This document shows positions 40,853 to 52,426 of a stretch of DNA of 64,000 nt, piece after piece. The notes beneath the pieces are model-generated. The model ran no database searches. It was given only the letters and a program-made list of their open reading frames with translations, and was not told the DNA's origin. Position 1 is the first letter of the stretch; each line of letters opens with the position of its first letter. A program made the translations under genes and the position numbers. Source of the stretch: Cymbomonas tetramitiformis (taxonomy: Eukaryota; Chlorophyta; Pyramimonadophyceae; Pyramimonadales; Pyramimonadaceae); the NCBI GenBank assembly GCA_001247695.2, contig LGRX02035499.1:124001-188000 (forward strand). The letters are read 5' to 3'.

Positions 40853-43112
40853 GTTCGCACTTTCTTTTAGGTCTTTGGCTTCCTTTTTGAGAATTTTTGA
40901 GAAGTGAAGAGTCGCTGTTTGCTGACGTTCGTTTACGTTGATTCTACGCGCGGACGTTTTGTTTTCTTTTTCACTCGCTAGCAGCTTTCGGTTTTTTGCG
41001 CCATGGTCTGTGACCTCACAGAGCTCCTTTCTTTGATTGTTTCGAGTCTTGATCTGAGAGACTGTTCGTTGGCATTTTTCCCGTGAGCATTGACACCTTT
41101 CACCTAGAGATTGTTCGCTTCTTGCTTGACAGTTTCTCGAGGTTTTGCGGTGTTGTTTGTTCGCAAGTCCGATCGACCGGTTTTCTATCGTAACTTTTTG
41201 CCCTGCAGGGCGAAGACACTGCCTAGGATTTCAGTTGCCTTATTTCATGAACCCAAGTGACAGTGGCCCCTTCATTTTGTTGCTCCTATTGGTTTCCAAT
41301 TTGTGCTGCAATTTTGCAGCTTCGCCTTTTTCCTTTTGTTTCGCGATTTGGCAACTCCTTGGTACTCGTTTTAGCTCTTTTAGAGCTAAGTGCCCTCTGA
41401 CTTCCGGGATCGTTTTCGCTTGCGGGTGGTTGGACACGTTTTCTGTTTTGTTTCAACGTTTTTTCGCTTCGCTGAGCATTTGCTGTTCTTTGTTGCAACT
41501 GCGTGCCTGCAAATGTTGTTGGCTTCGCTTAAGCAGGCCGTGGGTATTCCTAGTCACTCGCAACTGGAATACATTTATTGCGACAATTTGCCTGGCTCAC
41601 TAGTCCTCCTCGCGCAACCAGGTTGTGGCAGATATAACCAAAGTGCTTTGCGATTTGCCCCATTGCCTTTGAAGACTTTTCTCACTTGATGTTTGATTCC
41701 AGGTTGCTAGGGTTTTCAGCATTTCTTCGCGTTGCTTCGCGCTCGGCCTGGTTGTGACGTTGTGTCAAATGTGCAGCTTGTGAGGCGCTCGAGTAGGCTG
41801 GAAGGCCGGCTTTGTGCGCAGTTTGTTGGGAGAGAATGTTGTTTCCAGGTGGTTTTCCTCAGGCAGTTTTTGTAGAGACCATTATCTGGAGACTGTTTGC
41901 GCGGCGGAAATATTCTCCGACAGGCGTTTTCTCTTCTTGGGCCCGAGGGAGGTGGTTGTTGTCCCCCACTCTTTCGCATGACACCGGCATCCTTGCCCTT
42001 TGTTTTTTCCCTCGGATCTTGGACGTTGCAGCAGACGGAGCAACCAGCTTTCAAGATGCAGATTTGCAACTTGCATTAGTTTACATTCTCGTGGTTGTTG
42101 CCGCCCGTGGTAGATGTGGTGGTTGTTGCCGCCCATATGGTGGTGGTTGCCACCTTTTTGGGCTTGTGGCGGTGGTTGTTGCCCCTCTCTCTTTGGCATG
42201 TCCACTTGCATCCTTATCCTCTAGTTTGGTCCCTCCGATTTAGGATCGTTTTCTGCTGACCGTTTTTGACAGCAGCTGTTCCTGGTGACACCGTCGAGAA
42301 GCCTAGGGGAGGGTGAAAAGACTTGGTATGGGCCTTTCTTGTGTCGGGAGCGGTTTTGTGCTAGTCGATTTAGGTTCGTTTTCTGGCACGTCTTGCTTGA
42401 TCCTGTTCAGGGTTCAGATGGCTCACTGTTTTGCATTGGGTTTGGTTTGAAGTTAGGGTTTCCCTAGCAATAGGCACCTAGGGCAGGTGGTTATTGTCAC
42501 CGGCGGCTTCCCTTTGCTTTTGTTTTTTGTACTTCTCGGCGTCCCATTGCAGTTGTCTCTGGGTTTGAGTCTAGTGGGCATGATTTGAGCGATTGTGTTG
42601 TGCGTAGGGTTTCTGGGCCGTTGGCCCGGTACCGCTAGGTGCCGGTCCTTTGGAGATTTGTGATTTCCTAATAGTGGCCACTGTGGCCGCTAGTATCAGC
42701 GGCTTGTGGTTGTGGCCTTTCCCTTCTTTGGAGAGCTCTCCGGTGTGTTTTGCATGTCCTTGATTTGAGTTTGGATGGCCCACTGTTTTCACACGGAGTT
42801 GTTTCCCTTGTAGCAGGATTCTAGGGCCGGTGCTTTGGTCGCCGGCGGGTCCCTTTGCTTTTGCCTTGTGGATTTCTCGGAGTCCCATCGCCTTTGTATC
42901 GTGTGAGTCTTGTTTAGCCCTGTTTTTGGCCGTCTGAGGTTAGAGAACCGGCTCATTGAGGTTACACTTACCTCTTGTTTCAAAGGGGTGTGCTTGGTGC
43001 CGTAGTTTCCTGCACGGAACGGTGCCTAGGTTTTGGTTACCTACCTCTTTGAGGTTGGGTGCCTGCCTCTTTTTTAGCGGGGCTTGCCTAGTGCCCTTGT
43101 TACCTTAACATG

Positions 43113-43560
43113 GCATTTTTCTTGGTTTGTGGCCGCTGTGGCCACTCCTTGTCCCCGGCGGCCTCCGGCTGTGGCCTCTCCTAGTGTAGAGGGGGTCCCT
43201 TTGGTGGTCCCTCAGGCCCGGCAGAGGGCCCTTATAGGGCATTTTTCTTGGTTTGCGGCCACTGTGGCCACTACTTGTCCCCAGCAGCCTCTGGCTGCTA
43301 CCTCTCCTAGTGCGGAAGGGGTCCTGTTGGTGGACCCTCAGGCCCGGGGAGGGGCCCTTGTAGGGCATTTTTTCCTTGGTTTGTGGCCACTGTGGCCACT
43401 CCTTGTCCCCGACAGCCTCCGGCTGTGACCTCTCTTGGTGTGGAGGGGGTCCCTTTGGTGGCCACCAAGGCCCGGGAGAGGGCCCATTGTAGGGCAACTT
43501 TTCTAGATATGTTGCCACTGTGGCCACTGCTGGTCCCCGGCAGCCTCTGGTTGCTGCCTT
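43113..43560. repeat. About 130-bp tandem repeat inside IV-1
   Basis: Three full copies and part of a fourth. Each contains TTGGTTTGTGGCC, ACTGTGGCCACT, TTGTCCCC and a CCCTCAGGCCCGG-like word. Confidence 0.75.
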
Positions 43561-43805
43561 TGTCCCGGGAGGCGGGTCCCTGGTGGGATCTGGGCGGATT
43601 CCGTTTTTCAGCTTTCTTGTGCTTCAGGTTGTCATGTTTTTGCGACTTGGGTGCAGCATTCAGACTGCTTCTCCCCTCGGCGGTGGCAGCCGGCACAACA
43701 TCTGCCACGACAGTACATGCCCCTTCCGCTGTGCACATTTTCCCTTCTCTTTGGCTTGCCTTCGGGGTTGGGTGCGTGTGGCTGAACTCGGTTTGCAGTC
43801 CCAGG

Positions 43806-44063
43806 TCTCGAAGTCTTGGACCCCCTGGGTCCCGGTGTGCACCTGCCTCTTCGTTAGGCCTTAGTTAGGTGCCTAGCTTCTAGGTCCCAATGCAGTGTTG
43901 TCTCTAGAAGTCTTGGACCCCCTGGGTCCCGGTGTGCACTCGCCTCTTGGTTAGGCCTTAGTTAGGTGCCTATCTCTGGGCCCCACTGCAGTGTTGTCTC
44001 TAGAGGCCTTGGACCCCCTGGGTCCCGGTGTGCACTCGCCTCTTGGTTAGGCCTTAGTTAGAT
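43806..44063. repeat. About 105-bp tandem repeat inside IV-1
   Basis: Three copies of a unit with GTCTTGGACCCCCTGGGTCC, CGGTGTGCACTCGCCTCTTG and TTAGGCCTTAGTTAG. Confidence 0.75.
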
Positions 44064-44906
44064 GTTTTGGTCTCAGTTGTAGTGCTTCTCCAGCAGCAGT
44101 CACCTTGTCATTGTTTTCGGAATTTCCGGCCTGTTCTTGGTGAGAGCCTCTCGGCCAGTGTGCCATTTTGGGGTATTCCTCGAGCAGCAGTCAGCTAGAC
44201 CGTTGTTGTCATGATTTTTGGCATGGTCCTAGTTGAGGGATTTGTGGGTACCGGCGTTGAGTGCCGTGCGTTCTTAGAAAAGTACTCGGCAGCACTATTG
44301 TCGTGCTGTGTTTGAGGACTAGGATTGTCGTTGTGCTATTGGATTTGTGGCCCCTTTTGTCTGGTACTGGGCTTGCCCTTCTGTGATTTGTAGGCTGCCT
44401 AGAAGTGACCATTGTGGCTACTTTCGTTTCTTTTTGGCAGCTTGCGATTGTGGCCTCTTCGTTTTTGGAGGGCTCCTCGGTCTGTCATGCTGGCCCTGGT
44501 TTGAGTTCGGCTGGCCCATGCTTTTGCGGCCCTTGCGGCAAGCACCCAGGGCCGGGGCCTTTGTCACCGGCGGGTCGCCCCCTTTTTCTTTTGCTGATGG
44601 GACTTCTCAGTATCCCATTGCTTTGTCTCTGGGCCTAAGCCCTATGCGATCTGAATGCAGCCCAGCGGCTGATCCTCCCCTCGGCCATGGCAGCCGGCGC
44701 CGCAGCTGCCACGGCGGCCTTTCGAATGTTGCAGTAACTCCCGGGTGTGTCCTTCGTGCCCCCGCCCTCCCTCCCGCCTCCCTCACTCTCATGCCTACCG
44801 AGGGGTTGGGTGTTGTGTCTCAGCCTGCAGTGTCTCCCTAGCAGCACGAGCCTAAGGCCTCACCTAGTGCCTTGTTGTGTTTCGGGACTTGAGGTTTTGT
44901 GTAGGT

Positions 44907-45110
44907 GCTTGCCCCCTGTGCGGGGAATGTGCCAAGTCCTAGCCTCTCCTGAGGCCTTTATGGGCTTGAGCCTTAGTAGGCCCTCGTGGCCTTAGGTACT
45001 TGCCCCCTTTGGTTGCCTGCCCCCTGTGTGGGACTGCGCCAAGTTCCAGCCTCTATTTTGAGGCCTTTGCGGGCTTGACCTTAGTAGGCTCTAGTGGCCT
45101 TAGGTACCTG
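44907..45110. repeat. About 105-bp duplication inside IV-1
   Basis: Two copies containing TGCCCCCTGTG, GCCAAGT(C/T)CTAGCCTCT-like sequence, GGGCTTGA and GTGGCCTTAGGTAC. Related dispersed pieces occur at 42470-42900 and 44520-44640. Confidence 0.6.
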
Positions 45111-45970
45111 CCTCTAGTTGGGTGAGAGGAAGCTTCTTTGCCCCCAGGTCCTTGGCCTGAAGCCTAGCTGGAGCCTAGCTAGAGCCAGCAGTTGCCTTGC
45201 AGCTGCCCAGAAGCTTCCTTGTTGTCACCACTGCAGAGAGCCACATTTCGACACTTAGTAGATGTTGTGAGATTGAGAGTAGTGTTTCGAGACGAGCCCT
45301 TCAGAGAACTTTACACCCGACGGTACCTTCTGGCTAGCAGACGTGAGTGACCAGCAGTACTGGTAAACTAGCTAGAAAGAGAGTAACCAATATATATATT
45401 TCATTTGCAACATATATTGCTCGGTACCTTCAGTGCTTGTTCCCTGCTTTGGTGTACCTTGCTACCTGGCCAGAATAATCACGACTTCTTGAAGTACGCG
45501 TCGCAGACTGTCGAGGGCTTCGAGGATTTCGAGCCCGATGATATGTACGATAGGCTGGTGCGGTTGGAGAACTCCATCCACGGGGTGTACACCCTGCTCT
45601 GCAACCGTTTCACGGTTTTGCAGTTGCGTGCGAGCCTCGACGGGGAGGGTGCGAGCAAGTCGGACGCCGATTCCCTGCGAGCGAAGCTCAAGTTCGTCGA
45701 GGACTGTGTCTACCAGGGCACGGAAGGTCTCGTCACCCATTCCCTCCTAAAGGAGTACCTTGACGAGTTCGACAAGGGCAAGAACAAGGCCGTGATGTAC
45801 GCGAATATGAAGCACGCGGCCTTGGTGGAGACGGGAAACACGCGTGGTGGAGGTCGTGGAGTTGGCGGTCGCTGGCGCGACGAGAAGAAGGAGCAAAGTC
45901 CCGCTGGAGGAAAGGGCAAGGGCAAGGGTCGCGGCAAGCCATTGGGCAACGACGGGGCTGATGTCTAGGG

Positions 45971-47825
45971 ATGTGCGTGGCACCCCGCTGTCCGGCACCT
46001 GCGCCTCTTGGCGTCGGACAGAAGAACCGCACTATTCAACAGAAAGTGCGGAGCAGAAGAGGGGCGTGGCGCGCGGCAGGCGCCAATGCGGAGGTCCTGC
46101 AGTGGATCTCCAGGGGAGCCAAGATGCGTTGGGTTCGACAACCTCCCCCACGGTTCGACCATGGTGTATCGCTACTCGACGCGAGTCCTTTGCAGCAGAT
46201 CTGGCCGGACAAGGAGATCGAGAGGGCGCTGGGGACCGGTGCTTGGAAGAAACCATCGCGGAGGCAGCACATGTCTCGGGCGTTCTTGGTGAAGAAGCCG
46301 GGCGAGAACTAGTGGCGCCTTGTTTTGGACTTCCGATGGCTGAACAATTTCTGTGTGAAGTCAATGGTGAAAGTGGAGATACTAAAAAAGCTGTGCAGGC
46401 TGGCAGACCCGGGCGACTGGTGCTTCAGCTTCGATCTCCAGGACGGCTACCACGCCGTTGGAATAGACCCCGACTTCCAGAAGTACATGCAGTTCGACCT
46501 GCAGGGGCAGCTATTGCAATGCACAGCCTTACCTTTCGGGTGGTCAGACTCACCGAGAATTTTCGTGAAGTTTATGAAGGCGATGGTAGAGCCCCTTCGC
46601 TCGCCAGGCGCAGCGGAGGATCGTCGAGAGCTTCTGAAGCTCAAAAACGGACGGGTCGCGACACCCCGTGACGAAGTATGACGACGCGCTGGAGGTGTTC
46701 ATCGAGACCTACAGCGCCGAGGAGCACGGGTGCTCCCGTACATGGACGACTTCTTGATCCTGGCGTCCACCGAGGAGGAGGCCTTCGTGCAGCGAGAACG
46801 TGTACGACGGGTGCTGGCGAGACTAGGGCTCTCCCGGAACGAAAAGAAGGGTCAATGGGAGCCGGGAAAACTGAGCGAGCACCTCGGTCTGGAGGTAGAC
46901 TTGCGAGATGGGTTGTTCCGGGTGACAGAGGCGAGGGTCAACAAGTTCCACGTCCAGGCGAAGAGCATAATCTGCGACGCCTCTCGAGAGAAGAGGTGGC
47001 TTGCGGCGAGGAGGCTGGCGGCCTTCAACGGGCTTTGCCAATCGGTTTACCTTGCGGTGCCGGCGGCGAGGCTGTAACTGCGCAAGCTGTATTTCATGCG
47101 GACGACCAAGCGGAGCTGGGGGGCGAAATTGAAGCTGACACGACAAGCCCTCCACGATCTGGAGTGGTGGCTCCGTCTGCCGGTGATGAGCAGGTGGAAT
47201 GGTCGGAAGATCTGGAAGAGTCCGACGAGAGCGAAGCTCCACACGGACAGTTCTTTGAGGGCGTGGGGCGGTGTCTTGAACCTCGACAAGGAAGCGAGAA
47301 GCTACGGCACTTGCACATCACGCACCTCGAGTTGGAGGTAGTATTCAAGACGGTGCAGTCTTTCATGCGCGAGCTGGAAGGCAAGGTGGTGAGGCTCTAT
47401 TGCGACAACCAAGCGGTGGTGGCCATGCTATCGCACTTCACGTCAAGGAACCCGGAGCTGATGCGGAGAATGCGCAAGCTGTGGCTGCTGCTAGACTTGC
47501 ACGACATCGAGTTGCAGGCGAGGTACATCCGCAGCGAGGCGAATGAGTGAGCGGACAGGCTGTCCAGGTGCGAGGACATCGACGACTGGCGACTCAACCG
47601 ACGCTGGTTCAAGTGGGCCAACAACAATCGGGGCCCACAATTGGCCGTGGCGCCGTACTGGCCGGGCCAATCTTGGTTCCGGGAGCTGGAGCAGCTGTCC
47701 GACGAGGTGGTGATTGTGCCTCACAAAAGAGAACTCCGATCGTGCCGAGCAGGCTCGTAGGATCGCAGCTGCTGGGAACGTCGAAGTGGAACGTGATCAT
47801 GTTCCACATCCTGCCAAGACCGTGA
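45971..47825 (+). pseudogene. pol: Pol pseudogene of I-6
   Basis: ATG 45971 (MCVAPRCPAP) is two bases after the gag stop. TAG at 46310-46312 replaces the Lys of the GENKWRL motif. RT continues (FSFDLQDGYHAVGID), then a frame change before YMDD (about 46738). TAA at 47075-47077 replaces Tyr. RNase H motifs follow (HTDSSLRAWGG, YCDNQAVVAML, RSEANE), with TGA 47548-47550 at a Trp site. A deletion near 47640 removes most of the methyltransferase-like domain including NPPW. Final frame ends KWNVIMFHILPRP. Confidence 0.8.
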
Positions 47826-47857
47826 ACAGCGACGGCAGCGTGGAGCTGCAGCAGCCG

Positions 47858-49224
47858 ATGAGTTCAACGACAGAGGCAGTTCCAGCTGGGACGAGACTGA
47901 AAATCTACTGGAAGCTGGACGATGCCTGTTACCCGGGTGTCGTATTGCTCTACGACAACGACGGTTTCGCGAACATCGTGTACGACGACGGTGACAAGGA
48001 GGTGGTGGATCTCGCCGAGGAGATATTCAGCGTCATCGGCGACGTTGAGACCACCATCGGTGAGAAGACTTTCTTCGGTGAGAAGAGTTCTTTGTTGACG
48101 GACGAGGTGGGGACATCGGACCCCCCTACCGTCACGAAAGAGAACAAGATAAAAAAGGCGAGCTTTTTGGAGCAGGCTTTCTGTCTTTGGTGGAGGACGG
48201 AGCTCGGGACCTCCGAGCACAGTGAGCTGGCAATGCAGATGCAGGAGGCAGCGCTGCAGCCATCGACGAAGAGCAACTACGAGCCGAAGGTGAAGAAGTT
48301 CGTTTTATTTTGCCAATAGCAACAACGTGAGTGGCTGCCGGCGACCACACCGACGGTCCTACTCTACCTTGCCTCGTTGCTCGAGGCCGGTGGAATTTAG
48401 GCGTCATCCCTACAGCCGTACCTCTCGGCGATCAACAACTACCATGAGGACCTCGGTTACGAGGCACCGGCGAAGGGAAGGAGTGTGACCCGTGCGGAAA
48501 AAGGCATGACCGTGCTCCAGACGAACCAGGGGGTGATCTCGGATGACGTCCTCACGGAGAGGACGTATTTACCAGCGCAACACGTGTGGGCAGCGCAGAA
48601 GGCAGCAACAGCATTGACACCGAGGACTTCCGAGGAGCTACGGCATCTACGAGCCTACGTCTACACGGTGGTCGCCTACGTCACGTTCGGGAGACTGGAC
48701 ACGGGTGTGGCGATGCAGCGAGGGTACATCAGCTCGACGGAAGACGTGCTGTCGGTGGTGTTGCTGAAGGAGAAGGGCAGACGCCATCACCAGGTGAAGA
48801 GGCGGCTGCAGATCCCCTAGAAAGGGGTGAGAGGGCTTCGAGGAGTGCTCGAAACTTGGCAGGTACATCGGGACCCGGCTTGGAGGAGTTCCACCTCTTC
48901 GAGGACTCCGACGGACAATGTAACCGGTAGCTACTGGAGGCTGCCAGGAGAACGAGGGGCCTTCCAGGGAGCCTCCTTGGCCAACGAGTGGATCCAACTA
49001 GCCCTCGGCTTGTTGGGATGCCTCCCCTTGGAGGGAGGGCATTTTCTGCACACAGCACGAGGAAAGGTGCAGCCACCGGAGCACGAGCTGTGGGCACGGT
49101 GCTAGAGAGATTCTGCTTTTTCGGAGGCTGGGCTCAGACCTCCATTGCTGTACATCGTTACATCGACACCACGGCCGTCCCCGACGAGTACATGAAACAC
49201 TACTTCGGGTGGATGGCGCCGTAG
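47858..49224 (+). pseudogene. Tudor-recombinase pseudogene of I-6
   Basis: ATG 47858 just precedes the Tudor-like block: RLKIYWKLDDACYPGVV, IVYDDGDKE and VDLAEE (47877-48030). The core-binding part (SNYEPKVKKFVLFCQ, AINNYHEDLG) and the catalytic part (FGRLDTGVA, EKGRRHHQVKRR, HSTRKGAATGA, GGWAQTSIAV, RYIDTTAV) are recognisable. Arg in the FGRPDTG motif is kept, with Pro to Leu. TAG stops at 48317-48319, 48398-48400 and 48818-48820 and a frameshift after them break it. The end is WMAP then TAG. Confidence 0.8.
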
Positions 49225-49271
49225 AGTTATTGTGGGTGGAGGCGGCAATGCACCAAGTCATCTCTGATCAT

Positions 49272-49666
49272 GGCATATTTGTGTTTTGCAGCAAAGAGGA
49301 AATGTGTGAATTGGAATGCAGTGTAATTTTTGTGGTTTAGTCTGATTAAAAAATCATTGACCAGTGACACGTAGGCACGGTAGGTGACAGTAACGTCCCA
49401 AGAGACTGTGACAATGTATATAATGGCCATGAACTGTCGGGGCCGCAGCTCTGTTCCTTTTGCTGATTCCCTCCGCTCCCATCCCAGCTAACTCTGTAAG
49501 CCTTTTGGGGTAAGTCTGGCCGGTAACTTAAACAGTGCCGGCATACCATGGACTTTCACTAAAATGTGATTCATGCAACCAGCAAGCTGGTGGACATGAA
49601 CTTTATTAAAATCATATAGCAGTGTAGCCTTTTGGCATATTTGTGTGTTGCAGCAAAGAGGAAATG
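49272..49666 (+). repeat. B1-A2-B2 block of I-6
   Basis: B1 49272-49304, A2 from 49305 (TGTGAATTGG) to about 49475, spacer, B2 49634-49666. B1 and B2 are 33 bp with one difference. The same B type ends the solo copy at 52361. Confidence 0.8.
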
Positions 49667-50381
49667 GGGGGTTTCTTGGATGGGAGATACTTTGCAGTAT
49701 CCTGGATGGAGCTATTGGCCCTCCCACAAGAACCTTTCTACCCTTTCAGAGATAGGGCGTCATCTGCTCCGGGCAGTGTGTGAAGTTTGACATCAGATTG
49801 GTGGTGGAGTGGGTTCCCTCCGAAGAGAATCAGTTTGCTGATGCTCTGAGTAGGAAGGAAATTCGCCTGTTCTTTGAGCTCCACAAAGAATGGAAGGCGG
49901 AGTCCTTGTGGCGAAAGGACAGAGATGCCTTGAAAATATTTGCAGAAGTGTTTGAGAAACTGGACCGGAGGTTCGGTCCTTTCTCGGTGGACACCTGCTG
50001 TGATGCATTTGGGGCCATCCGGCAGACTTTGGTCTGTTGGACGGTGAGACAGGATTGCACTACACAGGATTGGGCGGGGCACACGGCTTGGTGTAACCCC
50101 CCTTTTCTCGCATCCTGAGCATCTTGTTGCACTTTCTGGCCTGCAAGCGCAGGCAGAATGGCACCTCGGCCTGTTTTGTGATCCCTGTGCGGCCCACGGC
50201 GGACTTTTACAAGTTCATTGTGGCAAGGCCCTCGGTGTTCATCCCGGTTGAGAGATTTGAGGCAGAAACTGATCTGTTCTCAGCCCCGGACTGTGGGGGA
50301 GGAGACAGCAAGTTTTATGGTCCCACTAGGTGGCCGGTAGTTGTCTACCGAGTGCCACCTTGCTTTGCGCTACTTGACTGA
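49667..50381 (+). pseudogene. pol: Family V pol, C-terminal fragment
   Basis: RYFAVSWMELLALPQEPFYP matches the RNase H middle of III and IV. A deletion then jumps to KFDIRLVVEWVPSEENQFAD with ADALSRKE. The methyltransferase-like part has FSVDTCCDAFGA, HTAWCNPPF (an NPPF motif, closer to family I than to III), a stop after LAS near 50118, and then LACKRRQNGTSACFVIPV and ETDLFSAPD. The frame ends at TGA 50379-50381. Confidence 0.65.
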
Positions 50382-50391
50382 GGAGGTGGGT

Positions 50392-51414
50392 GCCGTGCAG
50401 ATCAAGAACGGCGGGAGCTTGAGGACAGGGTGGCCTACTTCGAACTCAATGCGGTGGACCGCGACACCCGCTCTTCGGATGACACGGGAGGTAAGCAGCA
50501 CTGCCGCTTTGCTGTGTGGGCGGATGTTTGCCCAGTGTTTCCGGCTTCGGAACATACCATGGAATTGTGGTCCACCTTCCTGGCTAGGACGGTGAAATAC
50601 TCCACAATCAAAGCCTACCTTGCAGCGCTTCGGGACCTTCATCTTGAGTTGGGTTACACTATGCCGGGGTTCGAAGAACTGAAAAGACTTCGCCGGACCA
50701 ATCAAGAGGTTGAAGGGCAATCCCAAGTGTAAGAATTTGGGCATTGGCCAAAAGGAGCTACTGCGCATTTTCTTTAAAGGAAAGATTGACCTGTCACAAG
50801 AGAATGACTTGACCTGTTGGACGGGGTACCTCCTCTCATTTGGTGGTTGCTTCAGGAAGGCCAACATCACAGCCAAAAAGCAGGCTTGCTTTGCCCAATC
50901 CGGAGTCATGCTCCGAGGGGGTGTGAAGTTCCTTGGAAAGGATCAAATAGAGGTAGCAGCTGGTTTCTCAAAGACCAACCAGTTTGCTGAGAGGGAGCAC
51001 AAGGTGCTTTTCCAAACGGTGAGATACCCAACCTTTTGTGCTGTGACTCTCACTAGGAAGGTGCTTGCTCTGAACAAGCTGCCCGGGGGCCCGAAGGCAC
51101 CAGTGCTGAGCTACCGCAAGGCTGATGGTCAGCAGGTAGCCCTTACTCATTCGGTCTCTGACCACTGGTTAAAAGACAAGTATAAAACTGCAGGCCTGCA
51201 GCCTGATCTGTACTCTGGACATTGTTATCGGAGGGGGGCAGCCACTCTCACCTTTGCAGAGAGGATGCCCCGGAACCTAGTTAAACACTAAGGTCCAGGG
51301 TGATTGGGTGTCTGATGCAGTTGATGAGTACCATGAGATGACTCAAGAGCAGCGCTTGGCCATCCCCAAGCTGGTGGCGGATTCCATGGAGGCAGCCGTG
51401 GACGCCTTTTGTTA
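50392..51414 (+). pseudogene. Tyrosine recombinase of family V, frameshifted
   Basis: First part: HTMELWSTFLARTVKYSTIK and AALRDLHLELGY, ending at TAA 50730-50732. Second part from about 50710: Arg in FGGCFRKANITAKK, YSGHCYRRGAATLT as HxxR. A frameshift near 51290 puts VQGDWVSDAVDEYHEMT, with the Trp and Tyr, in another frame, ending TAG 51412-51414. All catalytic residues exist but not in one frame. No Tudor domain. Confidence 0.65.
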
Positions 51415-51765
51415 GTTCCAGGGTGGATGGTGTAGCTAGTTTCCTTGCCCGGCAAAGCACTGTGTGGTGGGGGAGGGGTACCCAGGACTTTAGGGCCAGA
51501 CAACCCCCTAGGCTTAGGGAGGGGGGTAGTTCTGACCCCCTGGGACCCCTTTGACTGTCAAGTCTGACAGATCACCACCGAAGGAACTAGAATGAACTCC
51601 GCTCGAGAGTAACATTTCATTTGCAAAGAATGCTTTCGTGTATGTGTGTTTGGTGTACCTTGCTCACCCTAGCAATAAACATTGGGTATTGTTCAACTCT
51701 TTCAATATATATTTTCCTCTCTACTACTACTTCAATTAATGTACAATATCACAAAACTGGACAAT

Positions 51766-51988
51766 ATAGGCAACTTTGACATCAAGTTCCCCAGATTGTG
51801 TGAGAACTATGACAATGTTTGCGTTTCTGATTGGTGGATTGTCATAGTTCTTCCAAATGCCATCGAAATTCTTGATGTCAAAGTCGCACTCGTGAGAACT
51901 ATGACAATTTTCGTGATTCTGATTGGTGGATTGTCATAGTTCTTCCAAACTTCTTCCTAGAAGAACTTGATGTCAAAGTTTTGCCTAT
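51766..51988. mobile_element. MITE with 24-26 bp terminal inverted repeats
   Basis: Left end ATAGGCAACTTTGACATCAA (51766 on) is the inverse of the right end up to 51988, with two extra bases in the right copy. Inside, the unit GAGAACTATGACAATTTT-like, TTCTGATTGGTGG, ATTGTCATAGTTCTTCC occurs twice and is itself palindromic. There is no coding capacity; transposase source unknown. No clear target duplication. Confidence 0.7.
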
Positions 51989-52001
51989 GTTTCTGAGTTT
52001 T

Positions 52002-52361
52002 GTTTAAATTGTAACCTAGAGGAATTTTAGGGGTTTGGTCTCAATTCAACATCACTTGGCCCTGTGACACGTCGGCACAGCCGAGTGACAGTGACGGTTT
52101 GAGAACTGTGGCAATGTATAAAATGGCCACGCACCGTCGAGGCCCTAGCTCTGTTCCTTTTGCAATTCCCTCCTCTCCCGACCCAAGATTCTCTGTAAGC
52201 CTTTTGTATGGTCTGTTTGGTCAAATTAAATAGTGCCAGGCAGACAAGGGACTTTCAGTAAATTATGATTCATGCGACCAGTGAGCTGGTGGACATGAAC
52301 TTTAATGAAAATCATAGCCGTGTCCTTTTGGCATATTTGTGTGTGTAGCAAAGAGGAAATG
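52002..52361 (+). mobile_element. I-7: solo A-B terminus of family I
   Basis: Starts GTTTAAATTG as A repeats do, carries CTCTGTTCCTTTTGC, the usual A2-B2 spacer words (CCTTTTGTATGGT, AGCTGGTGGACATGAACTTT) and ends with a B repeat (52330-52361) nearly identical to those of I-6. No genes. It is analogous to a solo LTR and probably arose by recombination between repeats. Confidence 0.75.
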
Positions 52362-52426
52362 CCATATGTATATGCTACACACCACGAATTTAGCTTCACG
52401 TCCACCATTGGTAGTCAGATATTTGT

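Larger units (their letters stand above)
40503..45479 (+). mobile_element. IV-1: non-autonomous family IV derivative
   Basis: The first 350 bp or so (40503 to about 40870) match the leader of IV-2 (52424 to about 52770); then the sequences diverge. 4977 bp carry no credible gene. The interior is A-poor, rich in T, G and C, and built from local tandem repeats. The right end AGAATAAT resembles the III end GAGAATAA. It probably depends on proteins of an autonomous family IV element. No target duplication is seen at its ends. Confidence 0.75.
39924..45968 (+). pseudogene. gag: Gag of I-6, split by IV-1
   Basis: ATG 39924 (MVGTRSSNDSNDPWTEDEF). TAG at 40119-40121 interrupts a Gln-rich run, probably from CAG. 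The conserved block follows (LTYVPQDLDNPFPSRP, PQLFAIYGDKSYDSLSKKSA, LAPALSYF) to 40502. IV-1 occupies 40503-45479. Gag resumes at 45480 with HDFLKYASQT, ENSIHGVYTLLCNRFTVLQL and a Gly/Lys-rich basic tail to TAG 45966-45968. Removing IV-1 joins Tyr-Phe to His-Asp in frame, as in the YFHD of I-5. Confidence 0.85.
39805..49666 (+). mobile_element. I-6: decayed family I element carrying IV-1 in its gag
   Basis: Family I leader sequence begins at 39805 (AACTTCACGACAATATT, like 19897 onward in I-5) but A1 is missing. Gag is split by IV-1. Pol and recombinase follow with several breaks. B1 49272-49304 and B2 49634-49666 (33 bp, one difference) flank A2. Without IV-1 the length is 4885 bp. Confidence 0.8.
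49667..51680 (+). mobile_element. V-1: 3' part of a family V YR element
   Basis: Opens inside RNase H directly after I-6, continues through the methyltransferase-like region and recombinase, and ends with a 3' tail (CATTTGCAA, TTTGGTGTACCTTGCT) resembling the IV-1 tail. The left part is at 39428-39804. No A/B repeats were resolved. Confidence 0.6.

Noticed and set aside
41145..44841. Several 100-190 codon frames inside IV-1
   Set aside because: They are open on both strands, follow local tandem repeats, lack recognisable domains and are not shared with IV-2.
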